DNA from: Macrocystis pyrifera
Lineage: Eukaryota > Sar > Phaeophyceae > Laminariales > Laminariaceae
Direction of reading: 5' to 3'
Length of the DNA: 64,000 nt
NCBI GenBank assembly: GCA_031763025.1
Contig: JASSKH010000001.1
Location: forward strand, 21,429,142-21,493,141
Numbering within the stretch: the first letter of the stretch is position 1; each line of letters starts with the position of its first letter. The notes under the pieces are model-generated. The model was not told where the DNA came from and searched no databases. It worked only from the letters and a program-made list of their open reading frames with translations. Of this stretch, positions 41,105 to 54,289 are shown piece after piece. The position numbers and the translations under genes were made by a program.

Positions 41105-41464
41105 GTTCTTGTTAACGTATCTCTGGCAACCAACAACGCGATACATCCTTCTCAACGTGGGACTGTCAACGGCCTCTCGGTGGTAATAGGCTCGTTGGCA
41201 AAAGCGACAGGCCCGATCGTCTCCTCCACCATCTTCGCTCGGTCCATCCATCGCCCCCGCCCTTTCCCGCTCGACCGCCACCTCATTTTCTGTATATTTG
41301 CCCTTGGCATAGTCATCGGCACAGCAACGAGCTGGGACATCGATATATCTCCCATAAAGCCCGAACCGAAGGGCACTGCTGTTGTTCCTGTGGTCGCAGT
41401 CAACGGAAATTCTCTAAGAGGCCGGAGAAGCGGGTTGGAGGTTTGGAAAGAAGTTGATATTTGA
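41105..41464 (+). CDS. MFS transporter, terminal exon (partial gene)
   Basis: A 119-codon segment reads VLVNVSLATNNAIHPSQRG, TVNGLSVVIGSLAKATGP, then ARSIHRPRPFPLDRH and LIFCIFALGIVIGTATSW. This matches the last two helices of major facilitator transporters of the ZIF1-like/peptide-nitrate type, where N-x-AV-P-xQRG-x-NG and SLAKA-GP are conserved. A polar tail of about 40 residues follows, ending at TGA 41462-41464. The exon starts after a textbook 3' splice site: a long C/T tract and ACAG ending at 41104; phase 0 fits. The protein would sit in a membrane and move small solutes; the substrate cannot be told. Earlier exons were not identified, so it may be the end of an intron-rich gene or a leftover fragment. 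Confidence 0.8.
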   Translation, partial: VLVNVSLATNNAIHPSQRGTVNGLSVVIGSLAKATGPIVSSTIFARSIHRPRPFPLDRHLIFCIFALGIVIGTATSWDIDISPIKPEPKGTAVVPVVAVNGNSLRGRRSGLEVWKEVDI

Positions 41465-43800
41465 TTGATGACACGACGACGTCTTCGTTCCAAGCCTGGG
41501 GATCCATTGGGAACCTAGCGGCAGCAATTAAGTAACCTTCGTCTGTCTTCTGTCAGGTTGGAAACCGGGATTTCGGACGGTGTACCCGTGTTCGCCTTCC
41601 GTGATGAGCCGATGTGGGGTTCAGGGGGGGGGCGAACAAGAACGAGGCAGTTGAAAGGATCATCAGTTGTAGACGCCACTGTGTGTGCCTTTGTCTTGCC
41701 GTTTTGCGGAATAAGCTGAGGCTCAAGCGGAGGAAACCACGAGGTGGACCGAAGGGTTTGCGAGTTCGCGCCGTCTTTGTCGTGCGTTGTCTATCCAATC
41801 AAATGAAGCCGTGGACTACCCATTTCTGTCCGGCACGCGCGAGTGGTTTCACGCAGCACCCCTTTATACGAATTTCACGCTTAGCCTTAGCTGCGCCATG
41901 TATCCTTCCATGATTTGGTGAACGAAGATGCATGTCGCTATTACTGCGGCGGGACCGCAGAAATCCACGTGGGGGGGTATGACACGTGTTGCTGGTTTCG
42001 ACTGCCCGGGACAAAGTCACCGCGCCTACGATAGCAGCAACGGGGTCTACAGGGCCGGGAATCTAAGCGACCAGCATGCGGTGCAGAATGCTCCGTGCAC
42101 CGGTGGCAGCTGGAGATATACAGTAATACAGAAGGATTAGCGACGGCCCTCCCGCAATGGCCGAAGAGCAATAACTTGGAGCTACGAGATCAACGGCTGG
42201 TACATGAGGCTGAGGCTGGTCTGGGTTGTTTTTATTTGCCCTGCCCTGAAGCTCGCGGCACCCTAGATCACTCTCGCACTACTGTAGTTCCACCGGTAAA
42301 CACAAAATTCTAGGTAAAACCTTTTAAAGAATCGGTCGATACTCTAGCTGTAATAGATTAGTATATGATTGGCACTTGCTGGTACCAGTCAGCCCCCGGG
42401 CAAGAGCTGCAGCGTTCCTATAAATTATGTGTATTGTTGTGGTGTGATTTGACGGGGGGGGGGGGGGGCGCGCACAACTCCAGACAAGACCATTTTTTTT
42501 CCCCCGCAGGCATAGTGTATGCTTTGCTCAGCGAGCGTTGCATGTTTGTTGACGTGTTTTGTGCTGTTCGACAAGCACGAGTACGTCGTAGTGGATAGTG
42601 TTTTGTTTTTGCTCTATCAAACGGTTTCAAGTTCGAGCTCTGTACAAGTCGTAGGTTAATTAGTTCCAGGCGGAATATCAGCACTATTACAATGTGTGTC
42701 TACGGTAGGTTTTGGTGGGTATGGTATGGTAAGGTACGGTATGGGGTCAGTACTAAGACTGTACACACGTCTAACGGGCAGGTAGTCTTCATATCCTGCC
42801 TAGTAGTCTTACACGCGAGTATCTGGTGGGCTATGCCTCTCGTAATTTTCCCCGCCCCCAGTAGGGCGAACCATAGACCCACTCCGAGTATAGCGACCTG
42901 CTGCAAACTAATGTGTTCGAGAAATCGCGCTACGTTCATATGCATATTAGATCTGAGTTTCGTAAGACTGTCCGAGTATTTACATTCTCATTTTGTTTCC
43001 GACTGGTACTTTAGGTCGTTCAACGTATAACAAATTGCATCTGATGCATCCGACGGCGAACATATCATACATTGGTTAACATTTTTTTTTTTTTTTTTTT
43101 CCTGAGTGCGATGTATCTAGCGTTTACACTTGCAAATTATCCTCTTGCTTTCCTATTCCATTCTCAGAAATTTTGGAGCATTTTAGTGACCACCTACTAC
43201 CTCGTAGGGTCGCGGCAGGTTTGCAAACCACAGGCCCAAACAAGGGTAATAGTATATTCGATCGGCTCCAATTGCTGTCTGGAGTTCGGTGGAGAGAGCT
43301 TCCTAGTAGGTATCCATTTGGACTTCGTTGGAGAGAGTTTCACATTATTAGGTATCCGCAAAGCACTATTAATAGCAATATAGCTCCGATCTCCAGCATT
43401 CCACTTGATGTAGCGGGCAACGAGGTTGATCATACGATAAGCGACATGTTACAGGTATAACAAGGGTCGTTCGGCTTTTCTCTATTTTTCTTCGCCGGGT
43501 GGTATCCAGATACACCGGGCATGAGTGCTTCTTCGATGATGATTTTCGACACGCATCAGACGGTATCTCCCGCCGGCAACACTCCTCCATTCTGTTAACT
43601 GTTCCGATTAGGAACTTCGCGATGGCTATATCCCCGCCCGAACAACTAGACCCTCGCCGAGGCGCTGGCTCGGACAGTAGCCACGTATCTAAGCAAATTA
43701 TGGCCCCACGGCACTGCAACACCTCCCCCGGCCCGACGCATCGTATAATAGGTGCAACACGGGCATCCCAGTGAAGGCTTGGTTACAGCGTGTGCGCCTT
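41465..43800. other. No recognisable gene
   Basis: Downstream of the MFS exon there is a G-run (about 42452-42467), a T-run (about 43082-43100) and short unsupported frames. A plus frame at 41614-41913 follows the MFS stop but shows no domain. Confidence 0.4.
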
Positions 43801-46200
43801 CCCTAGAACGGATGACATGCCCCTTCCTCACCCATATGGCGATGAGTTGTTGCTCCAGTTTGCGTCGGAAAACGTAGTTTCGGGCGAAAGCCCTTTTCTT
43901 GTAGGCGATGTCGAAGTTGATTGTGGCGGCGACGTATCGCAGAGTGCGCTTGACTGTCTCCATGTCTGCATTGAGCGGGTTTGACATTCCCTTCGTGATC
44001 TTGCGGACGCTTTAGAAGATGTCGATTAAAGTCGTAAAAGGTCATGTGAGTGTTGATGGTGCAATGGATGATGATAGCAGTGAGAATGGCGTCGATGCCG
44101 GCTGTGAGACCGCCCCGCGTTCCGACGATCATGTGGAAGGTAATTGCTCCGCGTCGTGATCGGCTATAAACGATTATGTCGGTAGTCGTTGAAAATTTGA
44201 TGGGTTTGGTGGTGTTTTTACGACCTTGCGACGAACGAGTATCCGTTGTCGTCTGGGGCAATGATGAAGCGCCAGCGGTCGTAGGAAAGGTGGAGCGCGA
44301 AGTAGCTGTGGTAATTGCAGCAGTAGTAGCTGTAAGTGTCCACCCGTGTCCCTGATGTGAGGTCGATGGTGGTGTTGGCGCGAGCATTGTGGTTGGCCTA
44401 CTTTGCGTCACGGATTTGAAGGGTCAAGAGCTTAGACGAGGCGCTGCTTCTTCAGGCTTTCCAGCTCCGTCCCGACGCTGCCACCCAAAGAGCGTCCTCC
44501 AGTTGTCCCATCTTGAAGGTTGTTCGGCATACCACCATTTCCTTCCCCTTCAGCCTTATTTTTATTTGCATGCGGGTGGTGACATGTACTACGAACTAGC
44601 GTCGTATGTACCCTTCCTAGTGGGGCGTTGGACCGCATCACACGGGTGTTGTTTACAGGCGACTCTAACCCCTGCTTCTCTCGAAGGTGGGGTTCCTCGA
44701 TTTCTCGCAAGTGCCACCCCTTCAGCGAGTACTTCCTCAGCTCCAGGTTCGCCTGCCTCAGGTGACGGATGAGACTTGTTGACCGCAGGCGGTCTCCATC
44801 GCTGGCGCCTCCGGTTACAGTCGTACCACCGCTGGATACACTTCCGCAATCATGACTAGCCAGCTCGGCGCAGCCTTACGGTATTGCCGGTCCGACTCAG
44901 CATTAGCAGGTTGAGCGATTCCGATGGCCTAATCGGAGGTGTTGATAAGGTAGAGGAGTGATGTATGATCCTGGATGCCACTTAACAGGTTATCTTCCTG
45001 GTGTCACAGCACGTCGGCGTCATTGGTGGTGTTTTCATTGGCGTTCCTGTTATTGGCTGTGTTGTTGTAGTCGTTGTTGTTGCCATCGTTATGGACGTTC
45101 AAGGTCGGCCGTCTTCGAAGCTACTTGTTGGATAATTTCACCGATGGTTCCAACGTCGCAGTCCGACACTCCCCCCGGTGAAGCGCGTCCCGTTGCCCGT
45201 TACCGTCCGTCTCGTTCAGAAGTCCAACACTTCGGCGTTGGTGTATCCCATGCGGAATTTTCATTTTCCCGCAAAGTGTACAGTCGTGGCCTCATGCGGA
45301 ATTTTCATTTGCCCGCAATGTGTATTATCGTGGCCTCGACTATTTTGGTGGCCTCTGAGGCGAGCTCAGGTATATCCAGCTCCGTATCGAACGAGGTTAT
45401 CATCTTGGGCTCCCATCGCTTGCTCAACTGGGAGACGAAGACGATCCTTCTCGACGCGAGTGGCGTCTATAGACAAGGTCGTGATAATGAATTGTAGCGT
45501 CACCTAAGGAACTGAGAATGGGTTGCGTCCCAGACAGGGTACGAGCACGATCGGTATTTTCACGGACTGCTTTACTCCAGCTTTGCAGATGATAGCGCCA
45601 GCAACTATGCATTTTCCATTTTCCTTACAGCTGTTTTTTGCCTGCTAGAGATTTCGCGTGGTCCCTCACGGGATTTGGCAGTTGGAAAACTTTCGCCTTC
45701 ACCCAGGAGTGTCATCAAAGTAGTTCAAGGACGCTCCGCTGTCTACAAGTATCGTCAGAGTATTGTCAAAGCGCTGTCGCCGATGAAGCCTTTCTCTGTC
45801 GTTGTTGATCTCCCGGGCAGTTGCTCCCGTAAGGTGGGTGTCTTCGGGGATCTGCCCAAACATTCCTAGCGTCGCGATTGATGGTCTACTGAGATTCGTT
45901 TCGGGCTCGCGCGCAGATGTACGGGCATGTAGGGCTCTTACCCCCATGCTCCGCTATTGAATTGGCGTCATGTGTGGTAGTGGTGGCCATCAACAAATGT
46001 CCTCCTTCGAAGCCCTGTTCCGGTGGTACCATTGGGCGGGGCTGCTCAAAGTTCTTGATGAAGTTAGCGTTGCCGTTGTAGGCCCGCGCGTAACGGCCGC
46101 CGGGATTGGGCGGAGGCCTGGTATTAACGAGCGGGGGGAAGTGGAGAAGGCTCTGCTACTGCTGAGACCAAGGTACGTTCGGGGAGGCAGGGTCAACCAA
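43800..46200 (-). mobile_element. Old Ty1/Copia relic (fossil), minus strand
   Basis: Read on the minus strand, a gag tail lies near 46.1-45.9 kb, a protease-like LTILVDSGASLNYFDD near 45.75 kb, a VLVPCLGRNPFSV-type gag-pre-integrase segment near 45.5 kb, and an end with NPLNADMETVKRTLRYVAATIN and a FSDANW-type RNase H reading near 43.85-44.0 kb. The order fits Copia. The protease type differs from that of elements A and B, so this is another lineage. It is heavily broken, with large parts missing and no LTRs found; probably much older than A and B. Confidence 0.7.
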
Positions 46201-48829
46201 TGATGAATCTCCCGAACTTCTCCAACAACGGTTCATCGCTGCCGTTACCTTGCATCCGGGGCTGGCGACTGTCCGTTCCAAGCTGCTTATCCACATGATC
46301 GGCCTCCCCAACCACGCTCTCCGGACGCATTGGCAGAAACATTGCATCGAGACTAGGCTCCTGAGATGCATCAGGAGGAAGCTCATGAACAGGTGCTGTT
46401 TTACTCCTAAACCGACCAAGTGAGGCGGTCCGAGAGGTTCTTGTCTCGAGATCGTGACATCAGCCTTCTGGTGCCTTGCGTATATATTGTCTCCCTCCGC
46501 ACACCACATATCCCTATGAATATATACAGTAGATAAGCTGGTAAGTATATAGTAGTAGGACAACATCCTTGACATATCGGTTCCACCAGACAGTGCCATA
46601 TACAGTAGTATCTTTTTGGTTCTGCATGAGAACGAGGCGACGCACCGTGTTCTTTCTTTCGTCAACGGAACTGTTACGACGTACGGTGGCAAACCAGCAA
46701 CGATAAAGGACAGAGGACAGCGTGAGGGTGGATAGAACAAGATGAGGAGTAGCGAAGGGTTGCTGGTGGTGAGATATAGTCCGGGAGAGTAAAACCGGTG
46801 AAGTCGAAGAGTGAAAAGGGGTCCAACGTTCGTTTCTTCTCAGCGCGTGGTGACTTCAGTTCGTGAGGGCAGGACCGAGCGATGGCTTAGTTTCGAGGAA
46901 ACCAGACGCTCTACCCAAACGTGTGCTGGTGCTGGAGGAGTGGAGAGGAAGAGGCTGTTCGTTTGAGGGAGAGAAGCGGTCTAGTTGGCGTGGGGTTGCG
47001 TGGCGCAGTTTGGAGGAGGCACGTGGCAGGAACTTTGGGGAAGTAAGAGGAACCGACTGCGCATCAGAGGGCGTTAGCATGGAGTGCACTGAGGAGGAGG
47101 AACCTGTACAGTAACAGTCGAAGCTCGGGCAGTTGCATAATCCTTTGCCTCAGCCTCGCCCACTCTTCGACGCGCCCGTGCCCCTGGTCATGGTTGTGCC
47201 CATCATTTCTGCTGCGTATGGATCTGCCAAAAACAACATGGTCTGGGTGGTTTTTTTTTTCTTGCTGTGGTTTCGTTTTATTTTGGTGTGCGTGCGCGTG
47301 GATTCACGTAAACGATCGTCGTGGGCCCCCTACTTTGCTTTGGTTGCCTCCGGCGAACTGCTGCTGTTACAGGAGTACTTGTCACGCTGGGGTGGGCTTA
47401 GCTTTGCGGCCCCGACACGGGAGGTGAGTCTGCCATGAGAGTCGTTGCGTCGCCGCCGCTGCCGGGGCCCTGGGCTTGGCTGTTGCAGTGTAGTACGATG
47501 TTGGCATCAAGAGAGGCAGGGCTGAGGGTGTCGGAAACAGAAATGGAGCGTGGATTAGAGGTTATTGACATGTAAGGCGGGTGGGAGGCCTGGGGGGGAG
47601 GATTGAGGAACAGGGGGGGGACGACCAGGGTTTGAGGCGTTCCGTTTGGTGACAAAAGAAGGACAAAATTCAAGATGTTTGTTTTAAGATGGAAAGGGGG
47701 CAGGGAGTAGCAGAGGAAAATGGCGCAAGTGGCGTGGTATCTGAGCGGCGGTCTATCGGAGACGCAGGGAACGCTATCAGATAGAGAGCGTTGGTTTCTG
47801 TCAACCCAGAGGGAGAATGCGACGGCGAGGTCGTGGGGCAAGGTGCTTGCCTTGTTGGGGCTTTGATGTCGCTAATCACAGTGCAGTAGCGGTGCACCTG
47901 CTCTCCTTGTATCCGTTTGCTTGTGTTTGTTTGTTCGCTGTTTTCTCCTCTAGGCGCTGGGTGGATCGTTGTAAAACGTAGGGAGCGCCACTATGGGCGG
48001 GTGCACCACGAGAGCACCCACCGCCATAAAATGGGTAAATTATTGAAAGAGTGGAGTGGCCCCCTGGAGGTGGCGTCGCTTCGGGAGGACCGGTTTCGGG
48101 GAGGGATGTAGTCGGGGAAGGAAATCTTGGTCCACATGAACCAAACGCAGGGGGGTTGGTCAATGGCCGCGCCCGACCGATGAGGTGGAGAGGGTTCAAA
48201 ATCACCAATGTAGAATCCACTTGAGAACGCTGGAGACGGGTAACTGTGTTTCGTTAGGGCGCCTTTCATATTGGAGGAGACTACGACAAGGTCCGGGGAG
48301 TGAGTATGCGGGCAGAGTGGAGGTGGGGAGCGAGGCAGAGCGAGGGTCACACCTGCAAAACATGGGGACGCCGGGCGAAGGAACGGCTTTGGGGCCTCGC
48401 GGAAGGCGCAGGTTGGTCGGAATTCGAAAATCTCTGATCGCCATGTCGTCGCCTGTTCTGTAGGGATCGCTGGCGACACGCTTGCCCGTGGGGCACTGCC
48501 AGTGAAGAGCTCCGCTGTCATGGTCCCCAAGGCGTGTCTCTGTACATAGCATTCTCAATTGGCCCGCGACACCCACGATGGGGATAGCGTACACGCATAC
48601 CCCATGGGTGCAAGGCGGCCGAACAGCAGTTGGGGTACCCGCAAATCATGCCCCGGACAGCGCGCCCTCGACAGCCATGGCCGGACAAGATGTGGCTCAC
48701 CCACCTGTGGGCCGCGGTTCATACGGCTATTCCGGCGTGGGAGAGTGTTGGGGCCGGCAAACCGCCCGCAAACCAGGAGGGCTACAGCACGATACGTCAT
48801 TCAGGACGCCACAGGCGGGAGGTAGGTCA
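46201..48829. other. No recognisable gene
   Basis: Several frames of 80-180 codons occur on both strands (for example minus 46156-46740, minus 47398-47841, minus 47991-48530), without any domain that I recognise. Parts may be diverged gag or LTR sequence of neighbouring relics. Confidence 0.35.
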
Positions 48830-49570
48830 CCATGAGCAGCCACGGTAGGCTCAACGGCTGTTCTGCGGTAGGTGAGGGAAGGACGGCACACGACTGCCCC
48901 GGCGTGGATAGGGAAGGCGACAAGGGGTGCATTGCTCGAGCCATGGGGTTAGCAGCAACAGCCGAAGAAAAGTAGGAGGAGGCCGGGGGGCGGGCACCCG
49001 CGACAGCAGCCATACGCCCAGCGGCAGTGCTACCGCCAGTTGGACGCATGCTACGGAGGAGTACGGGGATGAGGGGACCAGCTCTCGTGCCAGGGAGGTG
49101 ATAGTAACAGCCACTAATAAACGAGCAGCAGCAGGAGAGCCGGGCTTCCACTGCAGCAGCGATGCGCTCAGCGCTGGCCTCGCTGCCGATGGAACGTGGC
49201 GGTAGCCGACTACTGAGGCATCAATGAGAGTGACGAGGGGGGGGGGGCAGCGCTCATACCAGGGCGGCTACATCAACAGGCGTTAATCAGGAGGCAGCAG
49301 TAGGGGGTTCAACCGCTCGCGAGAACGCGCCCAGTGACACTTCCGCCGCCGGATGGACGCGAGGGAACAGACGAGCGCGCCCGCATGGATGAGGCAGGGG
49401 ACGGAAGGACCAACTCCCGTGTCAGGGAGGCCACGGCAACAGCCGTCGGTCGGGGCGCAGCATCAAGCGTCGCCCGCCCACTAGGGTCGCAATACGCCCA
49501 GCCTTGGTCCCACTGCCAGTTCGACGTGGGCGGCGGATGACTGCTCCGGCATGGACAAGTCAAGGGAATT
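48830..49570 (+). repeat. Degenerate GC-rich tandem repeat of about 180-350 bp
   Basis: Segments near 48930, 49080 and 49405 share a GACCARCTCYCGTGYCAGGG motif, RCAGCCRT-like stretches and CGCCCAGC-GGT-CACTGCCAGTT-GACG. The matches are loose, so unit edges are uncertain. Confidence 0.5.
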
Positions 49571-50599
49571 GGGTCCAACCCTCGGCAGAAGAGGGTTCCA
49601 CTTCCAGGCGTCGCGATGATCGGTACAGGTGGGGAGTGGAATGGGTTTCTTTCACGAACCGTTGTTGTGGTTCCGCCGTAATACGCACGATCAGGCGATC
49701 AACCTTTGCCGCCGACGTGCGCGCGGTCTAGGCACCGCTCGACATCGCCTCCGTGAAGAAGGATCATCACCACTCTTTCCCCGCCCCTACCGAGATTTTA
49801 ACGCCCCAGTGACGAGCTGTTTCCCGTCCGTCGAGCACGTTGACGCTCGCGTCAGTGGCCTCGGCTCATCCTTGCCGAGGACACCCATTAACGATAGGCC
49901 TCAACTCGCCAAAAAGTGGCGTTAGTCGCCCGCTTCCATCGTCCGCGGTCGACAAGGGATGAGTTCACTCTCACTCAATGGGTGGCCCGCGAAGCCCCAG
50001 AGCAGGGGGTCTGTCGTCTGGGTCCTGTTTGCTAGACGACCCTGAGGTTATGACAGCAGGTATCAAGCCCATGTCGACAGTATCGTCCCTCACACTCTGC
50101 TTAAGGCTCCACCATTAATGACGCTGGACCAGTGGTTGCGGCTTCCGACAGGAAGCAGGCGCGAAAGAAGCGACAATTGCAACTGTGTGACCTCCAGGGC
50201 CGCCGCCGGAACGAGTGAAGGTGGGGAATCGGTATTCATACCCGACAGCGGGGGAAACGACCCACGGCTGGAACGCCTCAAGCTGGAAACGAGAAACAGG
50301 AGGGTAACGATCGAGTGGACCTGTCAAACCGCGACGGGAGTAAACGCACCAGGGCTCGGGGTACTTCGTCCACAGAGGTAGACGGGAGGCACGTCCCTCT
50401 TTTACCATCCGGGCCGGGTGCCCAGTATGCTGCTCGTTCCGTCGGAGAGTGCTTTGGGAAAGGTACCTTACCCCGTCTAGATCTGTGCGAGACCACGGGA
50501 TCAAGGCAACACCCACTGAAAACAGCCGGAGAGTCAGGCTACGGGAGGGGTTGAACGTTTGAGACTAAACATGGACTGCCAGTGGCCTCACCGCACTCA
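49571..50599. other. No recognisable gene; possible 5' part of the Gypsy relic
   Basis: Short frames on both strands only. A decayed LTR or gag of the following element may lie here, but no repeat pair with 55.7-56.4 kb was seen. Confidence 0.35.
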
Positions 50600-52481
50600 C
50601 AGCAGATCACGTCAGAGGAGCCGTCGCAACGTCAGCCGTTGCCCCCCCCCCGCCTCGGAGATGCAAGCACCCGCCCCACCGGCGACGCCAGAATAGCAAC
50701 CAGCTACACCCCTGCCTCCACGGCCAGCGCTGCCGTCGACTGTGGGCCTGCGTCGCCCCGCTTTCAACGATGCAGCACACAGTAGTGCTGTCGGGCCGCG
50801 AAAGCTAGACGTGCGCTTTTCGACGTTGCTTTCGCCCCCTGCCCCCTCGCATGTTATCACCCTCGCGTTATCCAACCACGCCCCCACAGGCGCCTCTGCT
50901 TTTGTTCCTTGCCTTCTCGCCTCGGACGGCGGCGTCTACCTTCGCGACGACGGCACAGCTGGTATCACCTAGTCTGACGAGCCGCAGCTGCTCTTCGTTC
51001 ACTTGGGCCAATACCTCGTCGATAACAAGCCCAAGCCAGTAGTGGTTTCTGCTGATTAATACTTCGTTGCTTTCGGTCGACAGATCCTTCCTCTCGTTCG
51101 CGCCGCTGATCCCAAGTCTTGATGTCTTCTCTGAATCGCGCACACACCGTTGATACATTTGCGTGTTGACGTGTTTGAGAGTGATGGCCGCGGCTCGTCC
51201 CCTTTTCGATTCTCACAAACGTGCCCCATGTCTCGACCCTTTCGGACTCACTCCTCCCTGGTACCGCAGCTCTGCCTTTGCGATTGCCTTGACGTGCTCA
51301 ACCGTTTGACTCCTGACCAAAATGCTTCGTCCCTAAGCATTTGAGATTTCCTGACGATTTCTTCGGGCGACGTCGCATTCAAGTTACATGGCCCAGATTT
51401 GACCCGTTGGCCACGGAACAGTTGACGTTATCTGTGATTTGGCAAACGTTTTCAAATCCAATATGGGATTTGATTCTTTCTTTGATGTCATCCGAGATTT
51501 CGGTCTCGGAGCGCAGTGCGCCCGCCGTTTCCAGTCCCTATCGTTACAAAAATGACTTCCAAGGAAGTTGACGCCCCTTCGGAGCATCACGTCGCAGCAG
51601 GTCTGATCCAGAACTCGATTTCTCCGTATTTGCGTCGTTGGTGGCGAGTTCAGAACAGACTGAACGCATCATTCGGATTGCCGTGAGCTATCAGGAGCTC
51701 AGTAATAGCAGGAACCTCAGTCAGCTGTACTTCTCGCGTGGGTCAGAACCTGGACTCTTTGGGCAAAGGGCGTTTTTTTCTCTCTTCGATCCTCCATCTC
51801 ATCAGATAAGAACACAGGTTCCACTTACTGCGCGTCGCACCTTTACGGATATTTACGAGAGACTTGTCATGCCCCAGCCTAGCAGTGCATCACCCCATTG
51901 GCTAGTCAAAGTTGTCAATGGGGTTATCAAAGGTCTAGGCGCACGCTTAGAAAGTGCGTTATCTCCTCAAGCCACTGTCCAGACGTGATATCAACCAGCC
52001 TCCCTCCAAAGTTCAGCTAGACGCGAAGGATGCCGACTTTCTTGGCCACTCCACTGCGAATACGCGACGGATGCGGATTTTTCTTGCCCTCTCCACTTCA
52101 ATTACTAACCCTAACCCCAGGGTGTTCGCTCGAACGCGGACTAAATGTCGGTTTTGACCCAAGCGCCTATGCCTCGCGACTTGAAGCAGTTTTCGCCTCC
52201 TTCTGTTTGGCGCTACAGTATTATCCTGCGAGATATTTCCAAAGGTATCCGCCCGATCACTTCCCTTTTCAAAAACGTTGTCAACGTTACGCTCACGCTC
52301 TCCATGGAGATCATTATTCGCGAACACATCGACGAGCTCTCCGCTTCGTCTTGGTCTTCTCCGATTGGGACACTGTCGCAGGCGCCTCTCGCCTAAACCG
52401 AGTGTACTGATATGCTAGTACCGATATGCCAGCATCTATGGCATTGGTGCTAAGCTTGGGCAGGAGCAGCCCGACGACTCC

Positions 52482-52769
52482 GTGCGACCCGTCGCCTACG
52501 CCAGTCGCACTACCTTCGACACGGAGAGACACTGCGCTAACCCTCGACTTCGAAGCATTCAGCCTTGTATGGGCCGTCAAGCGTCTTCGAGGTCATCTTT
52601 GAAGCGAGAAATCCCGCATGTTTTAGGACCACAAAGCGCTTTGGAGCGAGAAATTCCGCATGTTTTAGGACCACGAAGTGCTGGAGAACATTGCCAAAGC
52701 TTGGCCCACAATGCGCAATTTCAGCGGTGGCTCAAGTGCCTCGCCGCAATAGACTACACACTTGAGTAA
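52482..52769 (+). pseudogene. Gypsy RNase H remnant (fossil)
   Basis: The best preserved part of the relic: VRPVAYASRTTFDTERH at the start and the RWLKCLAAIDYTLE end typical of Ty3/Gypsy RNase H. A short segment in the middle is duplicated (REIPHVLGP occurs twice), which arose after integration or in the source copy. Confidence 0.8.
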
Positions 52770-54289
52770 CGCAAAGGGGGGCTAATGGTAGCGCCAATGC
52801 CTTGTCCTGTACTCCCTGCCACAACCTATTACTGAGTACGACCGCAGTGGTTCTAGCTGACTCACCCCCGTGGACGGTGGGGCTATTTACTTCATCCGGG
52901 GCTGCGGTCTGCGCACGCGGTTTTCTCCGGTTTCAGGCATCGTTTTCGGTAGGCTTGTGCGCCGACCCAAAAGTGCGAGTTTGGGTGGGTTCCTTCCCAT
53001 CTATCCTGACTTTCACGCTTTGAGCGAACACGGGCCAAGTAGTGGGGTTGACGACCTCGCTGCTCCTACGGGGAGATTCGTCGCTCGTGATTTCTTTGTT
53101 TTCATCACTACCAGTGATCGCCATCCCGGCCGCGGGACTATTAATAGTTAAGCTGCCATCGACACCGGCTCCACCTCGATTTTTGCCGTGCCCTTTGTGG
53201 GGAACCCGGGGTCAGCAGAAACATCCACGCCCACGATAACTACAGCCTAATAATAGTGGAACCTCTGCGAAGAGTCAACTACACAGAAAACGGAACCCAT
53301 CGTGATCGGCGATATCCGGTCGTGTCGAACTCCTTTGCATCTCGGCCCCTCCGCAGCCTCCGGCTACCGGTACACAGCCGTTTTCGACTCTAATTTCTAC
53401 TCGGATGCGCCGTCGGGCAGCCACCGCCACAGGCGTCTTGCAACCTGCTGTCAACTATGGTTTCAGATCCGATACTCTCTTTGCTCGCCGTTTCGATGGG
53501 CCAGCACCTCGCTGCGTGTTCTTTACCCGCAATGACCTTTGGCCATCGCTACATAACCCACCTCTTCTGCGCTTCAACACCGGCCCCGACGGTATCGAAT
53601 CGGTCCGTGTACAACAAGGCTGAACCTCTGGGAGCTCCGCTGTGAGACCCCCGACCTCCCCTGAAACTCTCTCCGCCGCTACGGCCGACTTGAACACCCT
53701 AGGCGCTGCCGCCGAATAACAGTTTGACGATCCCACCGCGCGATATTCGCACGCCGATCGGGTGCGGAAACACCAGGCAGAGCTTATGTACCATGTCATC
53801 ATCAGATAAATTCTTCTCGGCCGGCTACTGGCTCTGCCCACCGACTTTTTAACGCGTTTCCAGCTGCACCAGCGCCTCTCCTCTTCGGATATCACAGATA
53901 TTGCTGAAAAGGATCGGTTCCATCCCACCTACGATAGCATTGTCCTGCTCGTCCCTAGACCAACCCCGCCTCCTCCTCTCTGCCCCCAACAACCAGAGAA
54001 GGGTGCTGCTTATCTCTGAACGACGGCCATGTCCGCATTTACGCACCTCTGCTCTCCCGCTCATAGATCGTACAAGCTTGCAACTCAACAGATCCCTGCC
54101 ACCTAAACGCCACAAGCGCAAAACGCTTGCTTGGATGGTTCTATTGTCTGGTTGGTATAAGCGCTAGGCACTCGACCGTGTCCCCGCAACTGTCTGGAGC
54201 ATCCAGCACGGAAATCATCTCGATCCCGCTGCCTTCAGGGACCAGAAACCGGATCAGCGTCGACTCTTTCGCCTACCTTACGGCCACAC

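Noticed and set aside
43072-43383. Plus-strand 103-codon frame with hydrophobic start
   Set aside because: The polyphenylalanine comes from a T-run; the rest has no recognisable motif.
52100-52118. Telomere-like CTAACCCTAACCCC
   Set aside because: Only two units inside the Gypsy relic; too short to be an interstitial telomere.
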